Of a stretch of DNA of 64,000 bases, positions 1 to 15,112 are shown piece by piece. Both the position numbers and the translations under genes were made by a program. The DNA lies in the NCBI RefSeq assembly GCF_004027225.2, contig NC_044289.2, forward strand, positions 7,243,761-7,307,760, given 5' to 3'. Under the pieces are notes generated by a model, which saw only the letters and a program-made list of their open reading frames with translations, was not told the DNA's origin and searched no databases. Position 1 is the first letter of the stretch, and every line of letters starts with the position of its first letter. The DNA is from Strigops habroptila (taxonomy: Eukaryota; Chordata; Aves; Psittaciformes; Psittacidae).

Positions 1-3000
1 ACTCTGGCTCCAAAGGATATCCATTTAATGGAAAGCAGAAGCTCATCACCCTTCTGCCTGTCTCCTTTGCTCCTAGTGTTGTCTCTCAACGTCCTTGCTC
101 TTTTCATTTGGCCTGTTCTGAAGGTACCTGTTTTTGCTCTCAGTTTTGCAGATCAAAAAATAGTCTCTCATTTGGTAACTGAGCAATAGGTGTAAAGCCG
201 TTTATCATTGTAACCCTTAATTTCAGGGTGTTTTTTTCCCAGTACCTCTCTTAAGTTCCTTGATGTACCTATTAACCGATTCTAAGAAATGACACATCTG
301 AAGTGTGTTTCCATTAGAGTAGATACTTTAACCCTTCTGGTCCTTTTAGCCTTTTCATCCTGTTTCTGTTAGAAAAATGAACTGTTTTCAGTTACTCATC
401 TTTTTTCTCTATTTTTTTTTTTTTTCAATTAACCTTCAGCATGTCTTCCAACATCAATTTCTGCTGATTAACACCCGTTGTATGCTCACTATCCCACTAG
501 GTCAAAACCCCACATTATGTGATGGAGTTATTAGGAGCTCTGGCTTCCTCTTTTCTTCAGCATTGTTGCACAGGAAAAGGAAATAGCCAATTTATAAAGT
601 AGTTTAAGCTGTAATTTAGAGGTGAAACAAGTTTCCTGGGAAAGGCTTTATTTTCCACCTCTGAAATATTTAGTGAGAGCATTCCAGCTCTGCTGAAATG
701 TTTAAGCATTTGTACTTGAATGAGAGGAAAAAATGTTTCCATAAAGTTAATTTTTCTCTTCTTGTTTATGTGTTTTAAGGAATACTTTTATTCAAACTAA
801 CTCCCATTTTGTTAACCTGAAATTACTTATTTCATTATGTCCTTTTCTTGGGTATGAAAATATTTAAGAATATTCTCTAATAAAATGGGAACGGATAAAA
901 ACATTTATTGACTTCTGGCTACTAAACAAAGTATTTGCGGTTGATTAAAAATACACTTGTCATAGGATTTGTTTCAACTTCCACAAAAACACAAAAATCA
1001 TTAGTTCATACAGGGTTATCCACAATATGCTATTGGAAAATCCCAGTGGTTTAGCATTTTGAAAAGCATGTAGGGAAATCTCTGTTTACTGGCATGTGAA
1101 GTCACCCCAATGGCGTGAGGAATCTGGTGAACAAGATGAAGAGATAATGAAACCAGGAGACTGAGAAGGCAGTTTACACCTTGCAGATGCATACAGAAGT
1201 GAAAGATGTTTGAAAAAAGCTGTTCAGAATCTCTGTTAGTAAATCTGAGATACCCGATTGTCTCTTTAGCCTAAAAACTGTAAGAGAAGCATGGAGGGTG
1301 TGTACTGGTGGGAGCTGGACTAACCTTGGCGATCATGGGTGGCAGGAATGAATAGGACATATGTTTGACTCGATTAACTGAGAAAAAAAAAGAAAATTAC
1401 ACCAAAGACTTGATTAAGAGAAGGTGTAATTAACGAGTTCAGATTAATTAAAAATGTTTGCTTTAAAAGTAGCAATTGAGCTTTGTTCTGATTAACTGCT
1501 TTCTCACAGACTTCGTAACCTTGCAGGACGTGCTGCTCAGCAGGTGGTGGAAGGGAAAAGACCATCTAATATATCTGCAGAACCTTTATTAAAAAAACCT
1601 GTCACTTTCCTATTATAAAATGTTCTGTGGTGCATAATCACATTATTAAAAGAAGTTCCTTGGGATTCTTTAATTTGAGCAGAAAATCTAGGTTCCTCCA
1701 GGGCTGAAGACTTACACGGGGAATAGGCCAATACTAGAAATTTGATTCTGAATGAACTAGTTGCTATTTTATTTTAACCACACCATTTAACATAGCTGTC
1801 AAATAGACCCATATTTCCCACGATTTCTTTTTCCAGTTAAAAAATTTCCATCCTGTCAGGCTGGACACAGTCCGAATTGCAACCATTGAAAGAACAAACT
1901 TCTGCTAAAAATTTCTTTTGAAGATCTAGACTGAGGCCCTGTTACATTTATTGGCCTTACATAAGCTAACATTCTTTCAAAGAATAAGACTTACTTTTAA
2001 TCAGTTCAAATGGTTTAAAACTGTTTTTATTAGCATATATTGACCTTTCTTTCCATTTGTACTACATTAAGTAACCAGTCATTCCTGATCCTTTCCCTCC
2101 CACACACTTGCTAATTATGGTCTCTTTTTGTCCATCTACAGTGGTTAGCAAGAGTGGGCTTAAAGACTATTGACTGTGCAGCTGATGAATCCTGTTTGCC
2201 TGTTAAAGCCTGCTTTTAGGCTCATTTTTCAGATCTGTTTCTGTCATGTGGAGGACCTGCCTGCAAGGTGAATGGGTTGGCCAACTCTGCACAGTGTTAC
2301 TTTCCGCAGTTCATCTTTTGCTTCCATTTTAAATTTGGGCTGCCAGCATTTGCCTCTTGCTTTTGCAGTGTTGGCTGAGCTCTGGTAGATAAATCAGCTG
2401 ACCTCCTCAGTAAAAGGTCCATAAGTATGAGCTAAAAGAGCAGCTGACATTTATACCCATGGAGCCCTGCCCTTGCACCCAGAGTGATCCATTGGCTCTT
2501 CTTCACTCCTCACTGAACTTCCCAACTTCCTCTCCCTGTGATATATTTCTATTAAATTAATATTCTATTAATGTTCTCTTTCTAGAAATAGCAATATTAA
2601 AAAATTGTTAAAGGACCCCTCTTCAAATCAGAATATTTCAATTCCTGCCACATTTAAATATATTTACTTTGCAGGAGCTATATAGTGGCTTTTGATTTTT
2701 CTCCTTTGTCTCTATTTGGAGGAGAGTAAACTTCAAACTATAAAGAGCCTACTTTGCAGCAATGTCTATTCAGAACTTTTAATGTCCAATTTAACTTTGA
2801 TATGTTTCTGTGTCATAATAGAAGCCCCCATGTACAAGTGGGGAAACTGAGGCATGTTTTCTCCATAGCTGCTGAAGAGATTTTGGGAATGCCTTGCTGT
2901 TAATTCCCTCTTCTAACCACTAGACTCTCTCTTCCAATACAGATAGCAAAAACAGAGTTTAATGTTAATCTTTGCAGGAATCTTGCATGTGAAAATGCAA

Positions 3001-6000
3001 GTGCTTTTATGCTTTCATTGAATATGCACATATTCTTCCTGGAGTTTGAAGAAGTTATGTTAAAGGTTGCTACTGTGAATGAAAATATTGCAGTGAAAAT
3101 TGGTATTGTATTTGTAATTCCTCAGGCAAACTTTGCTATATTTAGTATGAAATTTGTTTTGGTAACTGCCATGTTGGGTGTTCGGATAGATCCAATGTAG
3201 AGTAATCAATCATAATTTCAGATTCATGGCTCGGTGATTTTAGGAAGTCACTAGAACATAAATACCACCTCTGGTATTTTTCACGGAAGTGCCATAAGGA
3301 AAAAAGGCATCATTATTTTTTCAGTTCTCACCATAAAAGGAAGTAACAAAATAAAAGCCATTGGTGGCAAAATTTCATGAGAGAAACAAAGAGAAAGAAA
3401 GAGAGGCGTGCTGTGGAAAATCAGGTGTGATTCATGAATAAACTATAGTTTGGAACCCTATGGGATACTGATGAAACAGAATTTTCAGAGCCATCGATAA
3501 TACAAGAAAACAGGACACTTTTTCACAGGTAAAGGCAGAAACTTACGGCTTGTGTGGAAGTCCTATTTGTGGGTAACTAAAGAGCACATCAGAAACTAAA
3601 ATGACTTTGTATTTTACTGGCAAGGAATTTGCAGTAGATTGTGTAATGTAATTGATTGTTATGTGATATGAGCTTAGACTGATCTAATATATCAGAAAGT
3701 ATTTGCAGATATGGATGAAACAATATTTTCTGTTCTTTATTTTTAAGAAAGTTGCAATTAGTTTTTTCCTGAGGCAAAGAAATGGACAAAGAGAGAAAAT
3801 CGGTCTTTCCATCCCTAGAGAGGATTTATTAATATTACATATTATCTGCCCTAAAAATTTCCATAAAGTAATTGGAGGGGGAAAAAAATGGTTTATATTA
3901 TACGCAAATGTGGTCTTTTGATAAGAATACTGGAAAATGAAGTGATTGATATGCCAGAAATGAATATATATCAGCTTGCAGCACTATTGAATTTGCCTGA
4001 GAGTGCCTGCAGGATAATATAGCCGTTGTAGTATTCTGCTTGTTTCAAGATTTGCATGTTTGGAAGTCTGTTGTCTGGAGAATTAAACAGTGGAAAACTT
4101 GTCTGTTACTAGCATTGCTGAGAGCGTGTATTGGCAGAGGTTCCTTGTGTGTGACCTGAAGTAGAGGGAAATAAGGAGGAAGAATGGTTGTATTAAGCTG
4201 AGAAAGTTTGATGGAGTGGTCTGAGTTAGTCCTGGGCAGCTACTGAGAGTGGCTTGTCTAGCAAAGCATGGGGATAATCCAGCCTTGTTTTCATGATCCA
4301 CCTTTTTCACAGAGTACTATACGTTCACTGAACCGATTTGCTAAGTAAGGCTTTAGATGAACCCAGAGCAATTGCATAAACCAGAGTGGAACCTTTTTAT
4401 TGCTCTTTGGTTTGTCACAGAGGAAAAAGGGCACAGGACAAATTCTTGCCTTTGGTTAACTCAGTACAACATCAACCTCTTTGGCCTTTGAAGATTTTTG
4501 TGGAGGGCAGTGTAACAGGTGATCAGAGTCATTTAGCTTGACAGATATTAATTGCTTCACCCGAATAATAGAACCTGCAGTGCAATAAAGTTGCAGGTCC
4601 CATCTGGCACAATTCAATATAACGACATGCTGAGGTACTGGGGTCTATTTGGAAAAGCTGATGATGACAGTGGTGTTGAAAAGTCACATATCCAGTCTGG
4701 AAGTGTTTTAGCCTTCTGTGTTTCTGCAGCTTGTGTGTTTATTGCTTGGCAATAAACGCAAAAGCCTGAGTTGAGCTTATGAATCATTGCTCTTATTTCT
4801 TACTTCAGGTAATGTTGAGGAGGTCGGGGCAGCACAGATGTGGAAATTACCAAATGTTTGCTAACAGAAAGGGCTTATATGAATGGGAATCAGAAAACAG
4901 GAAACTAACCAGATGGTGCCGCTTTTCTCTTACTTTCACGCCCCAAGGCCTGCAATAAAGCTTTATGCACAAAGCTCAGGTTGTAAGAGCCCCAAAATAT
5001 TTGCAAAGCTAAAACTCCACCTGAGAAAAATGTGTGCGTTAAACTTCTTGAACTACTTCGGAAACTTCACTGTCTTCCTGAGGCTTTATTCTAAGTCTTC
5101 TAAGAGCTGATAAAAACATTGTGCGAGGTGGAACAGTTGTCAGAGTTTTTGCTTTTCTACACTGCTTTAATTTAATCAATGACTTTAAAGTACTTTATCT
5201 CCATGGCTTTTCCCTTTCTGTTAAAGGACAACTCTCTTAAGTGATTGATTTCCCCTCATCCCTTCCCCTTTTTTCTTGGTCTTTGTGAAGGTACCTTTTT
5301 CACTGTATGTTTACCAAGGGATGAATTCCATTTAAATAAGGCCAAATGGTTCCCTATCTTTTGATATCTATGTTTATGAACATGTACTCAGCCTCAGGAG
5401 CAGCTCTTTTAGTCTCTGGAGTGGGCTATTGTTGTTAGATTATAAATGTTCTGCTTTCTGATGTTCTGCTGCTCTCTCTGGGGCTTTAACAGCTTGACTT
5501 TACGTTTTGGGTGGTCAGTTCAACACAGACATGGATTCAGAAAAATGTTCTTGCAGTTAACGTCAAATATCAAATAGCACAGAGGACTTGATTGTTCAAC
5601 TTCCTTGGTCCTGTTGGTGTTTGAAACCTGGGTGATTGTGGGTTCTGCAGAACTGCCAGAGGAGGTATGCTGTACCACTCTACTAGCTACATTACCCTCC
5701 ACCTATAATTAAAGCTAGAATCTCTTGTAGGCCGACTAAAGCATAGATAAGGAAACAGTCTTTGCGAGAATAGGAGCACACCTTTCCTTGATTTGTCTAA
5801 AAACACCTCAAAGCTTGGGAATGTTTTTCTTTAACAAAATATTTGAAAGACTCAGGAAGGTTGCACTGAAATTTCATGTTTGCTGCTTAGCGGAAGTAGC
5901 TCATTAAACAGAAGAAATGCGTGTGTGACATGGATGAGGTACACCCTGAGGTGTATTTTCCTTACCACCCATACGAAGGTGAAATCCCTTAGTTAAATTT

Positions 6001-9000
6001 TCTGGTACTGAGCTATTTGGAGCTCCTTCTATCTTGTTTCATTCTCAATATTGTTCAAGTTCCTGAAACTGGGAGCACAATCAATATTTCCAAGCCACTT
6101 TCTGAAGGGAAATTATTTCCTGAGCTGAAGAAAGGACTTAAAGACCTTAAAGACTCAGCATAAACAGGTGTCCAACTAACTGATCCTGAGGAAGTTGAAC
6201 TTTAATGTAGTGTAAACTGTAGTGTACTTCTGCAGGGAAGTATTAAGAACATATAAAGGTTTTTGCTACAGACAAGGATCGTATTCCGCTAAATCTAACA
6301 GAGCGTAGGAGGAGAGTGATAAGGAAAAATAACCCATTTTTACCTACATGTTTTGCTAGGTGGGGAGAAGTTAGGTCAGAAACAATACACTAGCAAATGA
6401 ATGCTTGCGGGGGTTTTTCCTGTAGCTCTCAGACTGTGTTTTGATTAGAAATAATCAAAACCATTCCAGCTATTAAACGTAAAATTTGCAGACACCCTGG
6501 ATTTTGGTTAAATGTGCATGAAATCTATATTGTGCTTCGTACATTTTCCATAGCAGGTGTTAACTAATATGATCTAATAAACTTCAAGTATAATGAAATT
6601 AATCTTGTTCATCATTTAATAATTTTAGCAGCCCAATGCTTGTTTGATCTGTATCTTTCTTTTACAAGATGTCATGGTACAAGATGGGATTGTAAGCCTG
6701 TGAACAGAAAGATGAATGATTTTCTCCAAAATAATTAGATGTCACTGTTAAATAATCTGGTAATCTTTGTTCCTTTGCAAGATTAATTGGACTATCATAT
6801 TAATAAGCAAATACGGTAATCCTCAATACGATTTTAATAAATTTTAATTATTTTAATTACTGTAACTAAAGGCATCAAACATATTACAAATTGAAATACT
6901 TCTATATAAACCCCTTTTTTTTTCTATTTCAGTCCACTTTGCAGTATGGCATGTAAGTTAGATCTCAGTACATTCATTAATGTTCTATTTGAGTTCACAT
7001 TTAAATATTGCTCTGTAATGAAAAATCATTTAATATTCAGGACACATACCGCATATTTCTTTGGTGGCAGGGCACTGAAATCAATGGGCCTTTTACTGAA
7101 TGTGCGTAGTGTAAAACTCTCCCTGAATACTTTTGAAAATTATCCCTTAGTAACTATTTCAAAGGTAAACTGCTTCTATTTAGGCAATCCAGGTTGCAAC
7201 CAATTAATTGATTTCAACTGGCAGCAATGTTCAGCAAGTCGGTCTCTTACCACATAAAAAACCTTAGGGTTTTTTTTATTGAAAGATTCACCTTATTCAC
7301 ATTTTAAAATTTTAATTTGTTTTTGTGAAGTCCAAAGTTTAGAAAAAACAACTTTTTGTGATGTTGGAGGAGGGTCTAAACCTGATTTAATTATGGCTTA
7401 AACAAGAAACAAAAAACTGGACATGTTCGTCATTCATTACATAAATCTTTAGTAAAGTTGAAAATCAGTTCACACTGGGAACTCCTGCTTTTTTATCAAG
7501 GTTCCTGCCTCCAGCCTTTCTAATACCAAGTGTAATGTAAAGCTTTCTGTAGATGTTTTACCTGCCATTCACTGTAGCATTCTGATCAGGTGTACTTCTA
7601 GCACCAATGGGGCCGCTGACAATTCAATCCTTGCAATCTATAGGAGAAATTGAAAGGTTTCACTGCTTGCTGTATCGTGAATACACTTACATCTGCCTCT
7701 GTGCACACCTAGAAATTCCGCATTCTTAAGTTCTGTCTTGAATACTACCTGCAAATATATTTTAGTAGGTATTTGCAGGAAATTACTAGCACATATTTCA
7801 AATACCATATTAAGGTTACTTAATTTATTATTGCACCTGTTTAACATGAAGCACGTAAAATAAATAGTAAAATCACAGAACCTGTGAATTTTAGCAACAC
7901 ATCAGGCTTTTAGATAGCCAAAATTCTCACTTGAAGAACTGGACTGAGATATGAAGGAAGTGTGAGTGGAAAACTCATAAAAAATACTATTCAGAGGCTG
8001 CTGTGAATTTTTATTTGAAGATATAGATGTGTACAACTGTGTCTTTATACTCCAAGATAATCCCTTGGAAACATCCACCTTAGCTTTAGTTATCAGTACT
8101 AATAAACTCAATAGACAGTTGGCACCAAATGGGTGCAGGGTCGAAATAAGAATGACCATTAATATGCTGATCATATTCGATCTCTATCAGTTCTGAAGAA
8201 CTGAAGCACTACAGGCATGGCTCTGTGCAGCTGAGGGCATAGCGTATGCCCAATGATGAGCGAGTTAGGATTTGGAAAGCATCATTTTTTCTTATGAGGT
8301 GAGACTTGCTGGTTTCTCTGTAGCTCTTGCTTTTTGGTACATCATCACAACGGCCTTTTAATACCCAACCAAGCAGTGTCAGTTCTGATAAAGCAGCATA
8401 TGATCTCCCAAAAGGAGGGGTTTTCAGGGAGCATCTCTATGTTGGAAATAAGCTCTCACAGGCTGAAAAAAGTTTTCTAAAATCTTTTAAATCTCTGACT
8501 GCCAGTTTCCCATAAAGTGCCGCTTTAAAGCGTGAAACCGTCTTTTTTTTGTACTATGGCTTGGACTTTCTCAAAATGCAGAAGAGGTGTGCAAAATACG
8601 GGTCAAATAAGAAGGAGGTTAGCCATGACACAAAACTAGTAAGGCATCTATCAAAGCACCATCCAAAGCTTTTGCATCCCACAATTTCCATAAACCTGTG
8701 TTCTTCAGCCAGTCCTTGTGAAGCTGGTAATCCCTGTAGAAGTTTTTCAAGATTTCTTCCCACTTGTGTATATTGTTACTTCTCATTTTTCAGGCTTGTT
8801 TTGAATTTGAATCCCCCTTGCAACCTGCTTACAGTTTTTTCCACCTTTGTGTCAAAGTCTGCAAATTAATTAAACAAAATTTGTAGCCAGTCTCCTGTCC
8901 AACACTACTCAATTTATCCGTTGAGTTTTTATGGTGAAACTCTCGTAATTACTTTACAAGTGTTGTTTCCTGACACATTCCACATGCTGTTAGAGCAGGA

Positions 9001-12000
9001 GGGTCCATGCTGCTCTGTTAAGAGTTGATCAAGGAAAAGTCCAAAGGATTTGCTTCATGCGAGACATATAAGTTGTCAGGTTTTCAGAAGGAACTTTAAG
9101 AAATGTTTCGGCATAAAGTCTCCTCAATTTGGGGATATTTTCAAAACTGGACGTAGGTAGGCTATTTTGTACTGTATTGCACTACTACACATGGCACAAG
9201 GTACCAGCTTATATCTTAGAAAAATATTTTTGAGACTAGCTCTTTGAGATTTTATGTTATTGTACTTAATCATTATAGCCCTGTATAGCAATAAAAAAAA
9301 TTATAAGAAAATATATTTGGGCTCCTCTTGTTCCTATTGAAAGTGGTAGAATTTCCAGTGTTTGCCATGAAATCAAGCCACAATTTGATGACTCTATTCT
9401 TTGAATAAATATTGACAAATACTATTCAGCCTGCTATAGCCCTGAGCAAATAATGCAAAACATTATTACAGATGAAAAATATATTTGATGAATAGCAGAT
9501 CTGTTTGACAAAGAGTCAAATTAGTCTATCTCTATGACTGGCTACAAAAGATGGTATTGCCACATAAAAATATCACTTTAATCATCTGTATTGATATTTC
9601 ACGTAAATGACAAATGAAGGCTTTTCAGCTGCCACAATCATAGAAGACAGCCACTTCCCTGTAAATAAATAGGTGCACTCAGTGCGCTTTGGGCCAGTTT
9701 CAAACCTGGTAAAAGTGAATATATTAGGAGATGAAACTTGATAACACCAGACTCTAAACTTTACGGTAACCCATGCTATGTCTGCTGTCTTTAAAATCAC
9801 TTAAATGACATGTTCAGCAGCTCGTCATAATATTGTGAGAAATACAACTATCCATAGTGAACAAAGCCAGTGCCTTTAACTAAAACAAAAAGAAAAATGT
9901 GTTCTCTTTAAAAGCACATATTGGAATAAGAAGTTGCTACTTGAAATTTCATCACAGGTCAATCACTGTATTGTATGCTGGCACTTATTTTTAAGCTTCT
10001 ACACTGTACTTGCTTTGTAGAAAGTGTTGTGCACTGTAGCTGAAAGGCACTGAATCAACAGAAAATCCTCAGAAGGCTTTAGTGCAAAGTCACTTTATCC
10101 TGCTGTTCTGGATAGAAAAGACCTTCTATTATTAAAAGCTATATTTAAAATGCTGGACCCCAAAAGGAATGAAAATATGACCTAGGCTAGATAAAAAATA
10201 TCAGCCATGTATTTTAAAATAACTTATTTCTTTTTGTGTGGACAACACTAACATTCAGTCAGATTTATATCCAGAAATTCATGAGATAAAGCAAAATGCA
10301 GCCACTACTTGGTTCTCCCCTGCTGGGTGAGCCCTTTTGTTGTATTGATCCTAACAGTGCTAAAAGGGAGATGCTACTGTGGAGTGCAGAGGATGAAGAA
10401 GCCTTCTTGGCCCGCCTTTCACTTCTGCGTCCAGTGGCAACAAGTAGTTGGTTTGTCTCTTACTACTTGCAGCAAGCAGATGAGAATGTTTAACACAGTT
10501 AATGTCTAATAAGGACAAGTGTAAGGAATGCTTAACAGTGAAAAGCTTGGCTTAGACTTGAATAAAAATTTCTCCTCATTTGTACAGGGATCAGGATTTT
10601 TGCATGACTTTGTTTTGTTGTCACAGGAAATTATAGAGGTCAGTGCATATTAGCTATGATCTTCACCTAAGTAAACCTGAAATTATGTCGCACTGAATCA
10701 TACCAGTACTTGTAATAATTGAGATCGTATGTATAGCTGACTGGCAGCCGGTTTTTTTGCTCTATGTCTTCATGGGTGTACATTCCAGGAGTCTTTTTGA
10801 ATTAGCTTTCTGCCATATTCTTATGATTCAGGTAGGATGTTCCACAGAATAAGAATAAGCTACGCAAAAGCCGTGTAGCTCAGATATCTCTGTAGGTAAA
10901 AGAGAGAGCTGTTAAATAATGAGACAGGTCTTGCACGCGGTGAATTACCACCTAGAGAAGCCCAGGTATCTCCACTGACTGCATAGGAGTCAATGCAATC
11001 CTGTGGTCAATTGAGGAAAGTGAACCAGAGTGTATGAGGATGAAAGTCAGAAAAAAGAGCCTGTCTTATCCTTGACCATTACCCGCATTCTGCATGCCTT
11101 CCACTGCTTTGCTCAGTCAACTGTAAATTGTTCATATAAAGTGGCTTTAACCCCTCTTCTTTGGCTGATGCTTAGAAGAACTGGGGACCTTTCTGGAGTC
11201 ATTACAGTAATATTTTCACAGCATGAAAACTACATGCAAATCCCTCCATATCTCTAGAGCCTCCTGTGAGACTGTGCTGGGTAAGCAGAAGACCTGGAAG
11301 GGGTCATATAAAATACTGGTTTGGCAGCTGCCCAAGAATAAGCCAGAAATCTCATATCTTGCCACTAAACATATTTTACACGTCTAGGCCAAAAAGATAC
11401 CTCGCCCTACAGAGTAATAGAGATACAGAGAATGCCTGGAGCCCCATGCTCTTCCTTCAATAGTGAGCATTGATTTTTTTCTTTTAAATCTCTTTTGTGG
11501 CTATACTGAATTTTGGATGGGTGATGAAAATTCACTCTGTATTAAACTTCTCTAACTGGTAGGTAAATGAATGCATTGTTTTACACACTCTAGCTCATGT
11601 ATTTCCTTAATATGCATGCTTCATAATAGAAGCATTTCATTTTTTTCTAAGTTCTCTTATCCAATGTTGTATAAAAACATTCTGACATTTTGTACAAAAA
11701 CGCTATCTGACTTAGTGACATTTCAGTGGATAATATGACAAAAATTGTTTCTTTTTAGGAAAAAGAAAATATAACCAAAACAAACAAAAGAATGAGCATT
11801 ACAGAAGTTGTGATATGCTGAGAAAAAAGCCCCACAGATACAAAATGCTAAAGGTCAGGATCTGTTACTCAAGTCTTGTTTGCAAGTAAAAATACCATGC
11901 TAACGTAGTTGTCAGAAACCAAAGCGGACAGAGTGCTGACAAATAACTTTGACTGTTCTCATAAGCTGAAAAGTGCCTTTCTTTGCCTTTCTTGTCTTTT

Positions 12001-15000
12001 GAAATATTTCTCTCCTGCTTACAGGATATGCAGTGAGAGAGGTCAAAAAAAAAAGGGTGTTGTTAAAAATAACCTGTACCAAGCACTGCCTTTTGTGTGC
12101 TTTCTGGGGAATGCATTAACTCTCAGTAGTTTAACTTGCTAACCTAACCTTCCTGAATTTGCAACATACAGCATGATTTGCTTCTCTTTTGAAAACATTT
12201 TTCTTCATGTATTATTAAGCAAATTAAGAAATGTTCCCTGTTGTTTTTGTGTGTTAAGCAGAATTTCACTGTAGTTTAAGGAGGCTTTGATAAAGGTAAG
12301 CAGAATGAAGAGCCAAAAATGTAATTTTTTTATAAATAGTCAAAACAATCTAAAACCAAATTAAAAACACTTATCTTGGTTTTGGCAGAGATGTTGAGGC
12401 AAAGTTTCTTGGTCATAGAATATTCGGCCAGAAAGACAGAACTTAAAATACCCTGTGCTTGGGGCATGGAGCCTATTTGCATGAGAACAGGGATGGTGAC
12501 CCATATCACCTATATCCTAGAAATAAAAAAAAAAATCAAAGCCTCAAATTTTTTAAAGTTGAAACTCTTGTTTTCTTGGCCACTGTAAGGAAGCAACCCT
12601 GAAATGTGAAAAGTATATTGTGTATGTATATATGAATTGTGTATATAGATATGTATATATAGATGAATCTCGCTGGCCAACACAGCAAGATTCAAATGGG
12701 AACTGAGCTTGTTCATTGAACTGCATACTGAAAAGAAGGAAATAAGTACTTCTCTTAATCAGGCTGTGCCTTTGATATGAGGCTATGATGTTATCTTTAT
12801 GTTATCGTTGTCAGCCTGCTGCAAATTCTTTGAACCCTTCTCCATACAAAAGCGTCTAACAGTTGCAAATAAACTACCCAGCTTCTTATCAAGAGTCTTC
12901 CTGTCTAAATAGGAACCTGCGCTTTAAAGCTGTAGAGCAAAAGTTCCTTAAGGAAACTATTCTTCAATTCAAATTTATCCATATTCTTTTTTGCTTACAC
13001 AGAGCCTGTTCAGTGGGGAATGATCTTGTTAAGGTCTGGCGGTATATAGTGTATGTGTGTTGTAAATATATGGCCATTTAAAATTCAAATACAGACTGTG
13101 GAGGTCACTGTAGGAACCGTCTGTGCCTCAGCAAGCGTGAATGAGTTATCAGACTGCTTTCATTCTTTCCTCACTTTTCACATTACTATTTGCAGCTGGG
13201 AGCTATGCCATAAGTTACCTTTATATTAGCATTGAAAATTCCAAGGCTTTAAAAGCAAAATATTTCTTCTTCTTTTGCTCTCAGTTTTATTTGTAGGCAG
13301 TAAAAACACACAGTGTTTCTGCTGATCAAAACTGGTTGAGACGGTAAGTTAAAAATGCGTTTGGTGTAGTGTGGCTCAGAACAAGAAAGAACCTGTAGGT
13401 TAACTGTTGTGTAACTTCCGTGGTGTGACTGGTTATTTTTACATTGCCCATGAGACTTTTTCCAGATGACTGTGGTGGTTGGATGGGTGGAGAGGATCTT
13501 GTTCTGCTGCAGGACTGTGTTCCTGGGGTTTTTAGCAGAGATGCTCCTATGTATGCGGAAAGCTGTAGGCATAGGTAAAGTAAGTGGCTGTTAGGACAGG
13601 AAGGTGCTGGCGTGGCCAGACCTGCTGCCTGCTCTGCCTGCCTCAGAGGTCTGGAAGCAGCTTGGCTGTTGCTGATGGGGGTAGCAGTTGTGCCAAGTGA
13701 TTTCTATCCACCTTCACCCTCCTGGGCAGTGGACTTGGCTCTCTAGGGGTACCTGTTTCAGCTCTTCGCCTTGTTTTGCCCTATGACAGGAACAGCAAAA
13801 GCCGCTCCAAGTCTTCCTGCATTGTCCTTGGGATGACCAAATTCAGGTTTACTTGCAATGCTGAGATGCTTTGAACTACTTTGCTCTTAACATGTCAGTC
13901 TCCTGGCAGCCTCAGCGATATGGACATACGGAAACCCCTTCATGGAGACAACTCTGCCGCCCCTTCGTCTTGCTCCTGCACAGCCTGGGCAGTGCTCCTG
14001 GAGTAAGCTCTTTACCTGGTTGTCCACGTGGAAGAGTTTGAAAAGGATTATTTAAAAGAAAGATGCAGTCACTTATCTCCTGGTGGTGAAGTTTTTCTCG
14101 GGGGGGTAAGCAGCATTGTATATTGCAGCTAACTGAATGTTGTAGCTAAGCTGCTGGATAAAAAAAATCACAAGTTCCTGAGCGCTGGTGGTAAAACCTA
14201 TACACTCCTTCCGAATTCCCATTCTGCTACTTTTGAGAGGTGGATATCATACAAGGCAAGTCTTTGGTCTGTCTCAAAGGGAGGCTGTTTTTTTCCCTTC
14301 TACAATTCTGAGAAAAAGCATTACCAACATTATAAGTGGCTGGAGTTCTGAGTCCATGGTTACCCCATTTGTCTTTTTTCTTTGCTTGATTCCTGTTTGG
14401 CATTGCAATCTCCACCTGAATCACTTCAAAGTGACATATGTTTGTGCGTAAGAGTATTGAAAGAAGGTGCGTAACCTTGTTTTTTGGTAAAAGAAGGGGA
14501 AGTGTAATTCCAGCTTGTTTTCGTGTTTAGGTAAGTTCACGTGACAGCTTTACCTGCTGGTACCAACATCAAGTTCCTCCTCTGCTCCTCCCACCCTCAC
14601 CCTGAAAATTTCAAATGGTCCTGATTTTGCTTTCATGTTGTCTGTGTGCAGTACTTTACACTAAGGGTAAGACACAGGCAAGCATGCAAAATTGTTATTT
14701 TCACTTCTTACCAGATTTTCTAACTAAAAAATATTTCCTCTTGTCAGTTCCATCTCCAAATATTACCACCCCACCACACCCTTTACAATTGTAAAAGCCC
14801 GGTATGTTTGATATCATGTGGACTTTCACCAGGCTTCAAAGGGAGATTTTATGCGCTGGGCAGGTTGTTGCTAGAACATAAAATATGAATGAAATTGTAA
14901 TTTTATGGCAGATAGCGTAACTGTAACTGTCACAAGCACTCTGTGTCCTGAATAGCCACATGAAAAAATAGTCTCTAAAAACATTTGATTGACTTTTTTT

Positions 15001-15007
15001 TCCCCAG
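1..15007. other. gene-poor AT-rich stretch upstream of the formin locus
   Basis: I see no exon here that I can assign to a protein family on either strand. Open frames are short (no more than about 107 codons), lack splice-site support and have no domain I recognise. The N-terminal exons of the formin, if it had a GBD/FH3 region, would be expected in this stretch or further upstream, but I could not identify any. AT-rich patches such as 6,560-6,910 carry many TAAT and ATTA cores and could be regulatory, without proof. Confidence 0.5.
12600..12666. repeat. degenerate TATA/TGTA simple repeat
   Basis: Irregular alternation of GTATAT, GTGTAT and TATAGA units, a simple-sequence stretch with no coding value. 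Confidence 0.7.
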
Positions 15008-15112
15008 TTAAGCCAAGAAAAAATACTCAAAATTATGAACATGGTGACAAATAAAGAAGCGAGCATTGAAGGAACTCTGCATTTGGCACAGAAAGAGGTG
15101 TGTGCTGAAAAG
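15008..15112 (+). pseudogene. Formin locus, first recognised exon (start of PH-like segment)
   Basis: This is a 105-base block of 35 codons, phase 0 at both ends, with a strong acceptor (a T run then CCCCAG) and a good donor (AAG|GTAAGG). It reads LSQEKILKIMN and then EASIEGTLHLAQK; the last part looks like the first strand of a PH-like fold. It joins in frame to the block at 16,378. Assignment to the formin gene rests on phase, order and strand rather than on clear homology. An upstream exon must exist unless an internal ATG is the start. Confidence 0.5.

Noticed and set aside
10296-10493. possible upstream formin exon (MQPLLGSPLLGEPF...)
   Set aside because: No FH3 or GBD motif and no convincing splice sites; left unassigned.
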